Of a DNA stretch of 64,000 bases, positions 26,584 through 34,854 are shown piece by piece. The notes beneath the pieces are model-generated. The model was not told the origin of the DNA and did not search any database. It saw nothing but the letters and a program-made list of their open reading frames with translations. Source of the stretch: Hyphomicrobiales bacterium (GTDB lineage: Bacteria > Pseudomonadota > Alphaproteobacteria > Rhizobiales > Rhizobiaceae); contig UCGV01000034.1 in NCBI GenBank assembly GCA_900471925.1, forward strand, positions 1-64,000. The letters run 5' to 3'. Numbering within the stretch: the stretch's first letter is position 1; each line of letters starts with the position of its first letter. Position numbers and translations under genes: made by a program.

Positions 26584-27867
26584 CTATTTGGTTTTTCCGA
26601 CCCCACAGGCGGCGTGGTAGTCGGCAAGGCTGCGTGTCACCCTCCAGATGAGCACCGCCTCCGGGTCCAGCGGCGAACCCGCGAACTCCTCTCCTTGAGG
26701 CAGATGCTGCCAGATCAGAGGAAGCGGCACCGTCTGGCCGCATAGCGCATCGCAAAGCCGTTCGACTGCCGACTGCGCCTCGGGCGAGGTCCAGTAATAA
26801 CGAATGCGGTCGGACAGCGAATAATGGCGAAGCCACCGCATTGCCGCTTGGTCGCCGTGATAATGACGGCTCCAGTTGCCCGGCTGGTCGAGCATCAGGC
26901 TTTCCATGGCGGCATAGAGCGGCCGATTGCCATAGTCTGGAAGAAGATCGGAAGCGATCGCGTCGAGCGCATAGAGAGCCTCTCGAAGAACAAACGTGAG
27001 TTCGGGGCCGACTTTCAGAATGGGAAAGCCATCCTGCACCAATGCGGTCAACGACCTGCTGCCTTGATAATCCGTCGAGTGGGCCTCGAACACGAATTGC
27101 GGCTCTTGCGCGAGCACGGATTTCAGCGCGTCGATCCTGCTTCGGTCATAGCAAATAACATTGTGGTTGCCGAACTCGACGCCGGGCTGGACGACCAGTC
27201 CGATCGCCCGTTCGAATGCTTTGCCGAGCCCCCTCTCCTCAAAGATCCGGCGATGGACGTCGATCGTCTTCAGCGCTGAAGCGGCCGAGGTGGGCTCGAT
27301 CGTATCGAGTGAATGATCCGCACCGCCCGGAGGCGGAACCTCGGTACCGATAATATAAACGGGCATCTCGCGCCCGGCTTTCTCGGCATGGGCCTCGGCG
27401 ACTGCGGCAAGCCTGGCCGCACGATCGGCTGTGGTCTCGTCGTCCAGCGCCATCGGTTCGCCCTTGCAGCCCATCGAGGCGTCAAGATGGATCTTCCGAA
27501 ATCCGGCATCGATATAGGCGGCCATCATCTTCCCGGCCTCGGCCATCGCCTCGTCTACCGGACTGTCCCGCCAGGGATTCGGGCCGAGATGATCGCCGCC
27601 GAGAACGATCAGGCCCTCGGGGCAGCCTTCCTCGGCGGCGATCCTGAAAACCAGTGCAGCGAAGTCACGCGGCGTCATTCCGGTGTAGCCACCGAGGTGA
27701 TTGACCTGGTTGCAGGTCGCCTCGATGAGAACCGTACTCTCGTGCTGTCTGCCATAGCGTAGCGCAGCACGGATGACGATTGGATGGGCTGAGCAGACGG
27801 ACGTCACGCCGAGCAGGCGCCCTTGTTGGCGCAATAAGGCCAGTTGCTTGAGATTGACCGGCATCAC
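26584..27867 (-). CDS. gatZ: GatZ/KbaZ family protein, probable tagatose-6-phosphate 4-epimerase (copy 2)
   Basis: 427-aa PF08013 member, paralogue of the protein at 22521-23822, sharing VCSAHPIVI, ATCNQVNHLGGYTGM, LGGDHLGPNPW and FEAHSTDYQG. It overlaps the stop of the PfkB kinase gene (ATGA). In Agrobacterium a PfkB kinase makes tagatose 6-phosphate and the PF08013 partner converts it to fructose 6-phosphate; the same pair is adjacent here. No GatY-like aldolase is present. Confidence 0.9.
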   Translation of the reverse strand: MMPVNLKQLALLRQQGRLLGVTSVCSAHPIVIRAALRYGRQHESTVLIEATCNQVNHLGGYTGMTPRDFAALVFRIAAEEGCPEGLIVLGGDHLGPNPWRDSPVDEAMAEAGKMMAAYIDAGFRKIHLDASMGCKGEPMALDDETTADRAARLAAVAEAHAEKAGREMPVYIIGTEVPPPGGADHSLDTIEPTSAASALKTIDVHRRIFEERGLGKAFERAIGLVVQPGVEFGNHNVICYDRSRIDALKSVLAQEPQFVFEAHSTDYQGSRSLTALVQDGFPILKVGPELTFVLREALYALDAIASDLLPDYGNRPLYAAMESLMLDQPGNWSRHYHGDQAAMRWLRHYSLSDRIRYYWTSPEAQSAVERLCDALCGQTVPLPLIWQHLPQGEEFAGSPLDPEAVLIWRVTRSLADYHAACGVGKTK

Positions 27868-28841
27868 GAGCGCCTTTCCGTCGAGGAGATGAAGGCGTCC
27901 AGTTCCTCACGGGTGCCGGCTCCCTCCATCGGGCCACGGATGGTAACATTGCGCGCGCCGGCCGCCGATGCATAGGTCAAGGCCTCCTTCGCCGGCATCC
28001 CGAGGCGACGGCAGGTGAGGTAAGCTCCGCCGAAGCAGTCGCCCGCACCGGTCGGATCGACCTCCGCGACCACGAAGGCGGGTGCCTCCACACGGTCACC
28101 ATCCCTTCCGAAATAGGTGGCACCGGCCGCTCCGCGCTTCAGGACAATCTCCTTCACGCCGAGTTCGAACAGGCGACGGATGGCGTTGACCTCGCCTTCC
28201 ACGCCCGCGGCGCGTTCAAGCTCCTCGCCGGATGGAAGCAGCAGGTCGGCGGCAGCGACCAGCTTTGCAAAGCGTTTCTCAGTCGCCTCGTGGAGTTTGA
28301 GTTCTTTGCGGATATTGGGATCGACAGAAAGCGTTCCGCCTCTCGCCTTGACGATGTCCACCGCCCTGTCGATGACGTCCCGCGCACTCGGCACCGACAG
28401 CGCCGATCCCATGACATGCAGATGGCCGGCACGCTCGATGAGCCTGCGCACATCGTCGGACCAGCCGAAACGGGCCGCCGCAGACATTGCGATATTGTAA
28501 ACGAAGTCCCTGGAACCGTCCCTTCGGTAACGGACGAAGGCACTGCCGGTCGGATAGTGCGCGTCGATCGAAATCGTCGAGACGTCGACACCGTCGCGCT
28601 TGAGCCGATCGATATTGACGCGTCCGAAATCGTCGTCGCCGACGGCGCCGATCATTGCCGAGCTGCCCCCCAGACGACCGCATTGAGAAATGAAGATTGC
28701 CGGCGCGCCGCTCGGATAGGGTCCGACGAGAGGCTGGGCTTCCGTAAACCCGTTGCCGACTGTCGTCGCAACGATTTCGACCAGGATCTCGCCGACGCAG
28801 ACGGTGGGACCAAATTGGTCTGGAGCAAGTGTTGAAGCCAT
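27864..28841 (-). CDS. PfkB family sugar kinase, probable D-tagatose kinase
   Basis: Ribokinase-fold kinase of 325 aa. Substrate-side motif GGSSAMIGAVGDDDFG (residues 58-73) and the catalytic anion-hole motif DPTGAGDCF with Asp268 as probable base. Placement directly before the GatZ-family gene and beside a tagatose-3-epimerase-type enzyme suggests phosphorylation of D-tagatose (or D-fructose) at O6. The substrate is inferred from context. Confidence 0.85.
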   Translation of the reverse strand: MASTLAPDQFGPTVCVGEILVEIVATTVGNGFTEAQPLVGPYPSGAPAIFISQCGRLGGSSAMIGAVGDDDFGRVNIDRLKRDGVDVSTISIDAHYPTGSAFVRYRRDGSRDFVYNIAMSAAARFGWSDDVRRLIERAGHLHVMGSALSVPSARDVIDRAVDIVKARGGTLSVDPNIRKELKLHEATEKRFAKLVAAADLLLPSGEELERAAGVEGEVNAIRRLFELGVKEIVLKRGAAGATYFGRDGDRVEAPAFVVAEVDPTGAGDCFGGAYLTCRRLGMPAKEALTYASAAGARNVTIRGPMEGAGTREELDAFISSTERRS

Positions 28842-28859
28842 CGCAGTCCTTCTTTCGAT

Positions 28860-30089
28860 TCAGGCCCTCTCGGGCGCCGTCATCCGCGGCACTGTCCCGT
28901 CCTCGCTTCCAAACTCCTCGTTATCGAGAGAGAGGAAACGCTGGTGCATCATGCATGCGGCACCGAATGCCGATCCGAACTCCGCATCCTCGTCCACGAC
29001 GATTGCAGGGGTGGGGAAGGAGATGTTCTGCCCCTCCTGCATGTGGACGGCGACACGAGCGGCCACCATCGGGTAAAGCGAGGCGACGGAACCGCCGAGC
29101 ACAATCCTTTCCGGATCGATCAGGCGGCACGCCTGCAGCAACGCGTAAGCGAGATGCCTCGACCACGTCTCCGCAATGTTTACCGCTCCCGGTACGCGGT
29201 CGCGGACATCAGCAAGGAATTCATGAAGATCGGCATCCGCTCGTCCGGTCGCCTCCCTGTATTGCCGTGTCAGTACCTCCCGGCCGATCAGCTGTTCGAA
29301 CTTCTGACCGCCGCTTCCGGGCACCAGCGTGTGGCCGATCTCGCCGGCAAGACCGTGGCCACCGCGGAACAGCTTTCCGTCGATCATGATCCCGCCCCCG
29401 ACACCGGTCTCCATGAGCAGGAAGAGCGTGACGCCTGCGATGCCGCGTCGATAGCTGTCGCCGATCGCAAAGCTATTCGCATCATTCTCGACCGAGATGG
29501 GAAGATCCACCGGAAACGCATTCCGGCCAATCTCCTTGAGCGGTACATCGCGCCAGCCGATGATCGGGGCGAGACGAACCGATCCATCCGGCCTGATATG
29601 GGCCGGCGTCGATATGCCGAGCCCTCGGCATCGCTCGAGCATCGGCTTCGACAACGAGCCTACGACAAGCTCCACACCCTTTGCGACAGCCTCCTCCACC
29701 GAAGAGGCCGGCGTTTCAAAAGGGATCTTGCGACAGACCCGCACGTCGGCGGAGAGGTCTATGACAGTTGCCGAGATGTGCTCGACGCCGATTTCGATGC
29801 CAGCGAAGAAAGCAGCGTCAGGCACAAGCTCGAGCATGATCCCCGGGCGGCCGGCACGCGACTGCTCCGTCTGGTGCCTGCCTGTCGCCTCCGATTCCTG
29901 GACGAGCCCGCTTCCCGTCAGTTCGGCGACAATCTCGCCGGAAGACGAACGATTCATGCCGAGCTTGCGAGCAAGGTCCGCCCGGCTCAGGCCGCGGTGA
30001 CTGTAGATCGTCTGCAGGGCAGCGACGATGTTGTTCTGTCGGATCCTGCGAGGCGAGCTTCCAATGGAGACGGTGTCGGTCATGTTCAT
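28860..30089 (-). CDS. ROK family transcriptional regulator (NagC/XylR type)
   Basis: 409 aa: an N-terminal winged HTH (GLSRADLARKLGMNRSSSGE) and a C-terminal ROK sugar-binding domain (AGIEIGVEHISATVIDL, FLLMETGVGGGIMIDGKLF, GHGLAGEIGH). The zinc-finger cysteines CxCGxxGC of catalytic ROK kinases are missing (GSGGQKFEQL), as expected for some regulators. It lies inside the polyol operon between the epimerase and kinase genes and probably controls both divergent operons in response to a sugar. Confidence 0.9.
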   Translation of the reverse strand: MNMTDTVSIGSSPRRIRQNNIVAALQTIYSHRGLSRADLARKLGMNRSSSGEIVAELTGSGLVQESEATGRHQTEQSRAGRPGIMLELVPDAAFFAGIEIGVEHISATVIDLSADVRVCRKIPFETPASSVEEAVAKGVELVVGSLSKPMLERCRGLGISTPAHIRPDGSVRLAPIIGWRDVPLKEIGRNAFPVDLPISVENDANSFAIGDSYRRGIAGVTLFLLMETGVGGGIMIDGKLFRGGHGLAGEIGHTLVPGSGGQKFEQLIGREVLTRQYREATGRADADLHEFLADVRDRVPGAVNIAETWSRHLAYALLQACRLIDPERIVLGGSVASLYPMVAARVAVHMQEGQNISFPTPAIVVDEDAEFGSAFGAACMMHQRFLSLDNEEFGSEDGTVPRMTAPERA

Positions 30090-30148
30090 TTCCCTTCAAA
30101 TCGGCAGCTCCGACCCTACACGCTCGAAGCAGGCCGCCAGAAGGATAA

Positions 30149-31033
30149 TTAGGGCCGTGCGCTCGTGACGCGGCGACGTTTTGCTTCCTCGTATTTCAAT
30201 TCGATGTAGCGCTTGGCATGCGCCGCCAGCGGATCATTGTCCGTCCAGGTATCCCGCCAGATCGCACAGGCAAGCGAAAGCCCTTCATCGACGACGGCCG
30301 TCGAGAAGCTTTCGAACACGACGTCGCGCTCGTAGTTGATATCCAGCAGCGCATCGAAGATCAGATCGAAATTGATGGTGCCGTCACCCAGATAGCCGCG
30401 GTTGCTTTCGCCGATGTGGAAATAGCCGATCTTGTCGCCGGCCAGGCGGATGGCAGCAGCGGGATTGGCTTCCTCGATATTCATGTGGAACGTGTCCAGA
30501 TGCAGGCGAACGTGGTCGGAACCGGTCTCGGAGATGAACTTCAAGCCCTGCGCGGTCGTGTTCAGAAGGTTCGTCTCGAAACGGTTCACGACCTCGAGGA
30601 CGAGATCGACATTCGCCTCTTTCGCAACGTCGCCGATAGCGGCAATGGACGCGACGCTATTGTCCCAGCCCTTCCTGGTCGGGGCACGGTTGTACTTGGT
30701 ATGGGCGGAATAAAGAATGCCGCCCAGCTTGTTTCCGCCGATGTCGCGAACCGCATGCACGGCATCAGATAGCGTCCGCTTGCCCGCCTCGACGGCCGAG
30801 GCGTCCTCGCTGGAGACGTCGTTTGCAAAACCGAGCCCCATCGTCACCCCGATTTCGACATCGAGTGATTGCGCAAGCTTCGCCAGACGATCGAGGTTGA
30901 ATTTCTCCGGCCGCAGATAGGCGAACTCGATCGTCCGATATCCATGCTCGGCGGTCTTGTTGAGGGCCATTTCCAGCCCCTCCTGAGTTTGGCCGCCTGT
31001 CCATACAAATGAGTGGATACCCAATCGACGCAT
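30149..31033 (-). CDS. Ketose 3-epimerase (D-tagatose/L-ribulose 3-epimerase type)
   Basis: Xylose-isomerase-like TIM-barrel enzyme, 294 aa. Residues equivalent to the Pseudomonas cichorii D-tagatose 3-epimerase site are all present with a constant offset of five: Glu147 (LEVVNRFE), Asp180 (LHLDTFHM), His206 (YFHIGESNRG) and Glu241 (VVFESF). It would interconvert ketoses at C3, linking products of the polyol dehydrogenases to D-tagatose or fructose. The ATG at 31033 (MRRLGIHSF) is chosen over an upstream in-frame codon. First gene of the minus-strand operon. Confidence 0.9.
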   Translation of the reverse strand: MRRLGIHSFVWTGGQTQEGLEMALNKTAEHGYRTIEFAYLRPEKFNLDRLAKLAQSLDVEIGVTMGLGFANDVSSEDASAVEAGKRTLSDAVHAVRDIGGNKLGGILYSAHTKYNRAPTRKGWDNSVASIAAIGDVAKEANVDLVLEVVNRFETNLLNTTAQGLKFISETGSDHVRLHLDTFHMNIEEANPAAAIRLAGDKIGYFHIGESNRGYLGDGTINFDLIFDALLDINYERDVVFESFSTAVVDEGLSLACAIWRDTWTDNDPLAAHAKRYIELKYEEAKRRRVTSARP

Positions 31034-31092
31034 CCCCGTTTTCCTCCAAAAATACGTTTTCTTCGGCAACAGGTATGGCATTTAGTATGGCA

Positions 31093-31104
31093 AAGCAACA
31101 AATA
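31093..31104 (+). repeat. 12-bp direct repeat AAGCAACAAATA, copy 1
   Basis: Exact copy 60 bp from the epimerase start. It repeats 163 bp away near the divergent gene, so it may be a regulator site shared by both promoters. Confidence 0.5.
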
Positions 31105-31255
31105 AATTGGGAATACACAGATTATGGCACCGCAAGAAATCTCATTGCATTGCAGCATTTTAATCGGATTTTAAGCTGAATTTAACGCAATAAGCTATCG
31201 AAAGGAAATAAGTTCTCGTAGAAATCAAACACATAAGCCTCATATTTGCAGGTTC

Positions 31256-31267
31256 AAGCAACAAATA
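31256..31267 (+). repeat. 12-bp direct repeat AAGCAACAAATA, copy 2
   Basis: Second exact copy, 73 bp upstream of the binding-protein start. It continues into TTGC, giving a GCAA...TTGC inverted element not present in copy 1. Confidence 0.5.
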
Positions 31268-31339
31268 TTGCGGATATCACGCTTTTCGGCTACACAATGG
31301 CTCGGCGAAATGATCTCGCTGTCATCTGGGAGGATTGAA

Positions 31340-32773
31340 ATGAGGTATGCACTGAAGGCCAGCGCGCTCGCGCTGACGGTAAGTCTCGCGGCCGCCGCTT
31401 CGCCGGCATGGGCTGATTTCTGGTCGGATGCGGGCGCCAAGTTCAAGGGCGTGACCCTTCACGGCGTGACCGAATCCACGCCCCCATCCAACTACATCAA
31501 GGACGTGCTGGCTCCGGACTTCGAGAAGAAGACGGGCATCAAGGTCGATATCGAAACGACGTCGTGGGACCAGATGTACGACAAGGCCATCAAGGACATG
31601 GAAGCCAAGACCGGCATCTACGACATGGTCTATATCGAACAGGACATCATCTATTCGTATCTGGCCCGCGATTTCCTCGTCGATATCACCAAGACACTGA
31701 AGGACCAGCCGGACCTGAAGGCGCCGACCTACGAAGATGCCAACTTCACCAGCTTCGCCGACTACTTCAAGGGTTCGAACGGTGACCTCTACGGCATCCC
31801 GATGGAAGCGTTCCTGAAGACCTATCTCTATCGCAAGGACCTTTTCGAAGATCCCAAGATCCAGGAAGCCTTCAAGAAGGAAACCGGCAAGGACCTGAAG
31901 CCGGCGAGCACACACGAAGACTATACGCAGATCGCCGAATTCTTCACCAAGTGGGGCAAGGACAATGGCGAGCAACTCTGGGGCACGACCGCGCAGGCCC
32001 ATACCGGCCATCCTGCATCCTGGTACGAATTCTTTGAATCCATCGCGCCGACCTTCGGGGTCTACAACTGGGGTATCGACGCCAAGAACAACTATGCTGC
32101 GACCGTCAAGAATGGCGGCGCGATGAACAGCGACAAATCGAAGGCCGCGTTGAAATACTGGCTGCACTTGCGTGACATCGCACCGCCGGAATCGACGCAA
32201 TCGACCTGGACGGAAACCGCGACGACCTTTGCTGCGGGCCGCGTGGCCCAGGGTCTGATCTACGGCGAGAACGCCGCATGGATCGCAAGCGATCCGGCGC
32301 AGTCGAAAGTCGTTGGCAAGGTGGGTTTTGCCCTTCCGCCGCTCGAGCCCGGCGTCCTTGACGATGCCAAATCCGGCAAGGGCTATATCGGCTATTACGA
32401 CGGCGGCGCCTTCGGTCTGCCGATCACGTCGAAGAACAAGGAAGCTGCATTGCTCTTCCTCCAGTATATCGGTCAGAACGATGTGCAGCCCGATTGGGCG
32501 ATCGCTGCGCCGCGCATTACCAACAAGGCAACTTTCGACGACCCGAAGGTCAAGGCGATGGATGTCAAGCTTGGCGGCTTCTACACGATGCTCAAGGACG
32601 ACGGCAAACTCTTTGCCGGTGCTCCTCCCTATCCCTTCCACGCCCAGGTGCGCGAGGCGACCGCCCCGATCTTCTACGACATCCTGACCGGCAAGGTCGC
32701 TCCGGATGAAGGCCTCGACCAGATGGCGGCGAAAGCCGAAGAAGAGCTGACGTCACTCGGCTACCGCAAATAA
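31340..32773 (+). CDS. Polyol/sugar ABC transporter binding protein
   Basis: Periplasmic binding protein of family 1, 477 aa. Signal peptide MRYALKASALALTVSLAAAA, cleavage near AWADF. The ATG at 31340 has a strong ribosome-binding site (GGGAGGATTG); a longer frame upstream crosses the promoter region. It leads a transporter operon divergent from polyol-catabolic genes, so the ligand is probably a sugar alcohol or ketose. Confidence 0.93.
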   Translation: MRYALKASALALTVSLAAAASPAWADFWSDAGAKFKGVTLHGVTESTPPSNYIKDVLAPDFEKKTGIKVDIETTSWDQMYDKAIKDMEAKTGIYDMVYIEQDIIYSYLARDFLVDITKTLKDQPDLKAPTYEDANFTSFADYFKGSNGDLYGIPMEAFLKTYLYRKDLFEDPKIQEAFKKETGKDLKPASTHEDYTQIAEFFTKWGKDNGEQLWGTTAQAHTGHPASWYEFFESIAPTFGVYNWGIDAKNNYAATVKNGGAMNSDKSKAALKYWLHLRDIAPPESTQSTWTETATTFAAGRVAQGLIYGENAAWIASDPAQSKVVGKVGFALPPLEPGVLDDAKSGKGYIGYYDGGAFGLPITSKNKEAALLFLQYIGQNDVQPDWAIAAPRITNKATFDDPKVKAMDVKLGGFYTMLKDDGKLFAGAPPYPFHAQVREATAPIFYDILTGKVAPDEGLDQMAAKAEEELTSLGYRK

Positions 32774-32789
32774 GCATCCTCCCCACCTT

Positions 32790-32818
32790 GGCGGGTCGTC
32801 TTCGCTTGGCGACCCGCC
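32790..32818 (+). other. Stem-loop between binding-protein and permease genes
   Basis: GGCGGGTCGTC pairs with GGCGACCCGCC (11 bp, one G-T pair) around TTCGCTT, 17 bp after the binding-protein stop. A short CCCCTTT follows. It probably raises binding-protein mRNA relative to permease mRNA. Confidence 0.55.
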
Positions 32819-32865
32819 CCTTTCCGGCTCGAAAGGCGCCTCAGGGCCGCCAAGAGGATGAGGCC

Positions 32866-33741
32866 ATGCATTCACAAAAGCTCGGATGGCTGCTGCTGTC
32901 CCCAACGATCATAATTCTTGGGCTCTTCGGTATTTTCCCGTTCATCTATGTCGTCTGGGTTTCGTTCCATCAATGGAACCCCTTCGCCGCAAATCCCACG
33001 ATGATCTTCAACTGGGCCTCGAACTATCGCACACTGGTCTTCGATCCGCAGTTCCTGGCTTCGCTCGGCATAACCGTCGCCTTCGTCTTTTTCGCGGTCG
33101 TATCGGAACTCGTTCTCGGATACGCACTTGCGCAGGCCCTGATGAAAGACTTTCCGGGAAAGGCCTTCTTCCGCACCATTCATACCCTTCCTCTCATCAT
33201 GGCGCCGATCATCGTCGGGTCCGTGTGGAAACTCATGACGACGCCGTCGATCGGCATCATTCCCCATCTTCTGCGCAATTGGTTCGGCTATGACCTGAAC
33301 ATCGGGCAGAGCGCCCTTGCAGCATTTACCGTGACAATCGTCATGGACGTTTGGCATTGGACGCCACTCGTCACGCTCTCGCTGATCGCCGCGCTCGTGT
33401 CGCTTCCTCCCGACCCTTTCGAACAGGCCCAGATCGACGGCGCGGGCAAGAGCCAGATCTTCTGGCACATCACGCTGCCGCTGATCCGCCCCGCGCTGAT
33501 CGCCACCGTGTTCATCAGGCTGATGGACGCATTGCGCACCGTCGATGAAGTGCTGATGCTGACCGGGGGCGGTCCGGGCTCATCGACCCGTTACATCGGC
33601 GTTCACATCTTCAAGGAAGTCTTTCCGAAGACGAATTACGGCTACGGCTCGGCAATTTCCGTCGTCGTTCTCTATCTGACGATCGTCGTCTGCTGGCTGC
33701 TCTATGTCGGCCTGATTGCACCGCGCGTGAAGAGAGGCTGA
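32866..33741 (+). CDS. Polyol/sugar ABC transporter permease (MalF type)
   Basis: 291-aa inner-membrane permease beginning MHSQKLGWLLLSPTIIILGL. The EAA loop is EQAQIDGAGKSQIFWHITLP. The ATG at 32866 follows AAGAGGATGAGG; the frame is open further upstream but crosses the stem-loop, so the later start is preferred. Confidence 0.93.
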   Translation: MHSQKLGWLLLSPTIIILGLFGIFPFIYVVWVSFHQWNPFAANPTMIFNWASNYRTLVFDPQFLASLGITVAFVFFAVVSELVLGYALAQALMKDFPGKAFFRTIHTLPLIMAPIIVGSVWKLMTTPSIGIIPHLLRNWFGYDLNIGQSALAAFTVTIVMDVWHWTPLVTLSLIAALVSLPPDPFEQAQIDGAGKSQIFWHITLPLIRPALIATVFIRLMDALRTVDEVLMLTGGGPGSSTRYIGVHIFKEVFPKTNYGYGSAISVVVLYLTIVVCWLLYVGLIAPRVKRG

Positions 33742-33745
33742 TCTG

Positions 33746-34582
33746 ATGAGAAGACAGAACCCCTGGCTTTCAATCCTGCTCTGGACGCTGCTCAGCCTCG
33801 CGACCTTGTTCCCGATCTATTGGCTGTTCGTTATATCGGTGAAACAGCCCTTCGACCTGTTTTCCACGCCTGACCTTGTCCTGAAAAACTTCTTCTGGAA
33901 GAATTATCAGGATGTGCTGACCAACGAGACCCTGCGTCGGTACATGTATAACTCGCTGATCATCTCGTCCGGCAATGCGCTGCTGGTGACGACCCTGGGG
34001 TTTCTTGCCTGTTATGCGCTGACGCGCTTTGACCTCGCTGGCAAGGAAAGCATCTTCTTCTGGACGATCACCAACCGCATGGCCCCGCCTGCAGTCTTCC
34101 TCCTGCCATTGTTCCTGCTTCTGACGCAGGTCTACAAGATCGGAGACTTCTCGCTTGCCGATACGAAGATCGGGATGATCCTGGTTTACTGCTCCTTCAA
34201 CCTGCCATTCGCGATCTGGACGTTGCGTCCGACCGTCGAGGGCATTCCGAAGGAGTTGGACGAGGCCGCCTATGTGGACGGGGCAAGCCCCTGGACCGTG
34301 CTCTACGACATCGTATTTCCACTCGCGCGGCCGGGCCTGGCAGTGACGCTGATCCTCACATGGGTCTTTGCCTGGAACGAGTATCTGCTCGCCGCCACGC
34401 TGACCAATTTCAACGCCCGGACCCTGACCACCGGTCTCTCGGAATACGTGACGACCACCGGAACGGCATGGGGCATCATGGCGGCGATCTCGATGCTGAC
34501 CTTGGTGCCGGCGCTCGTCGTCTTCTCGGTGGTCCAGCGTCACATCGTTGCCGGCCTCACCTTCGGTGCCGTGAAAGGATAG
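33746..34582 (+). CDS. Polyol/sugar ABC transporter permease (MalG type)
   Basis: 278-aa second permease, four bases after the first. N-terminal helix LSILLWTLLSLATLFPIYWL; EAA loop DEAAYVDGASPWTVLYDIVFP. Four bases before the small membrane protein gene, so all belong to one operon. Confidence 0.94.
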   Translation: MRRQNPWLSILLWTLLSLATLFPIYWLFVISVKQPFDLFSTPDLVLKNFFWKNYQDVLTNETLRRYMYNSLIISSGNALLVTTLGFLACYALTRFDLAGKESIFFWTITNRMAPPAVFLLPLFLLLTQVYKIGDFSLADTKIGMILVYCSFNLPFAIWTLRPTVEGIPKELDEAAYVDGASPWTVLYDIVFPLARPGLAVTLILTWVFAWNEYLLAATLTNFNARTLTTGLSEYVTTTGTAWGIMAAISMLTLVPALVVFSVVQRHIVAGLTFGAVKG

Positions 34583-34586
34583 CGAG

Positions 34587-34793
34587 ATGGCTTCTGATCC
34601 TCATAACAATGAAAAGCAGCCCGGCTTCCTGCCGATCGAAACGAACTGGTTCGACCGGCTCTTCATCTCGGTGGTGATCTGGGTCGCGATCTCGCTTTTC
34701 TGGATGCGGTTCCTCGAGCCGCTCGGGCTTTCGGTATGGATCGCAGTCGCTATCTCAGTGGTGCTTGGCGCCTATATCATCCGGAAAGGGTGA
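34587..34793 (+). CDS. Small membrane protein of the polyol transporter operon
   Basis: 68-aa protein with two predicted membrane segments (about residues 25-41 and 48-65) and a charged N-terminal tail. It lies between the second permease and ATPase genes, with tight spacing, so it is likely an accessory subunit of the transporter. I do not recognise a characterised family; similar small proteins occur in some rhizobial polyol importers. Function unknown. Confidence 0.75.
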   Translation: MASDPHNNEKQPGFLPIETNWFDRLFISVVIWVAISLFWMRFLEPLGLSVWIAVAISVVLGAYIIRKG

Positions 34794-34854
34794 CCGATGA
34801 ACTCGTCCGGCGACAACAACAGCCAAACCGTGCTGATTTAAGGGAGAAACGACA

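Larger units (their letters stand above)
31034..31339. promoter_or_regulatory. Divergent promoter region of the polyol operons
   Basis: 306 bp, clearly AT-richer than its surroundings, between the epimerase and binding-protein genes. No coding frame is convincing. It contains two copies of the 12-mer AAGCAACAAATA, one close to each gene. The binding-protein ribosome site is GGGAGGATTGAA. Exact -35/-10 elements are not clear by eye. Confidence 0.7.

Noticed and set aside
31322..32641. 439-aa minus-strand open frame
   Set aside because: Mirror of the polyol binding-protein gene, which has a signal peptide, ribosome site and family match.
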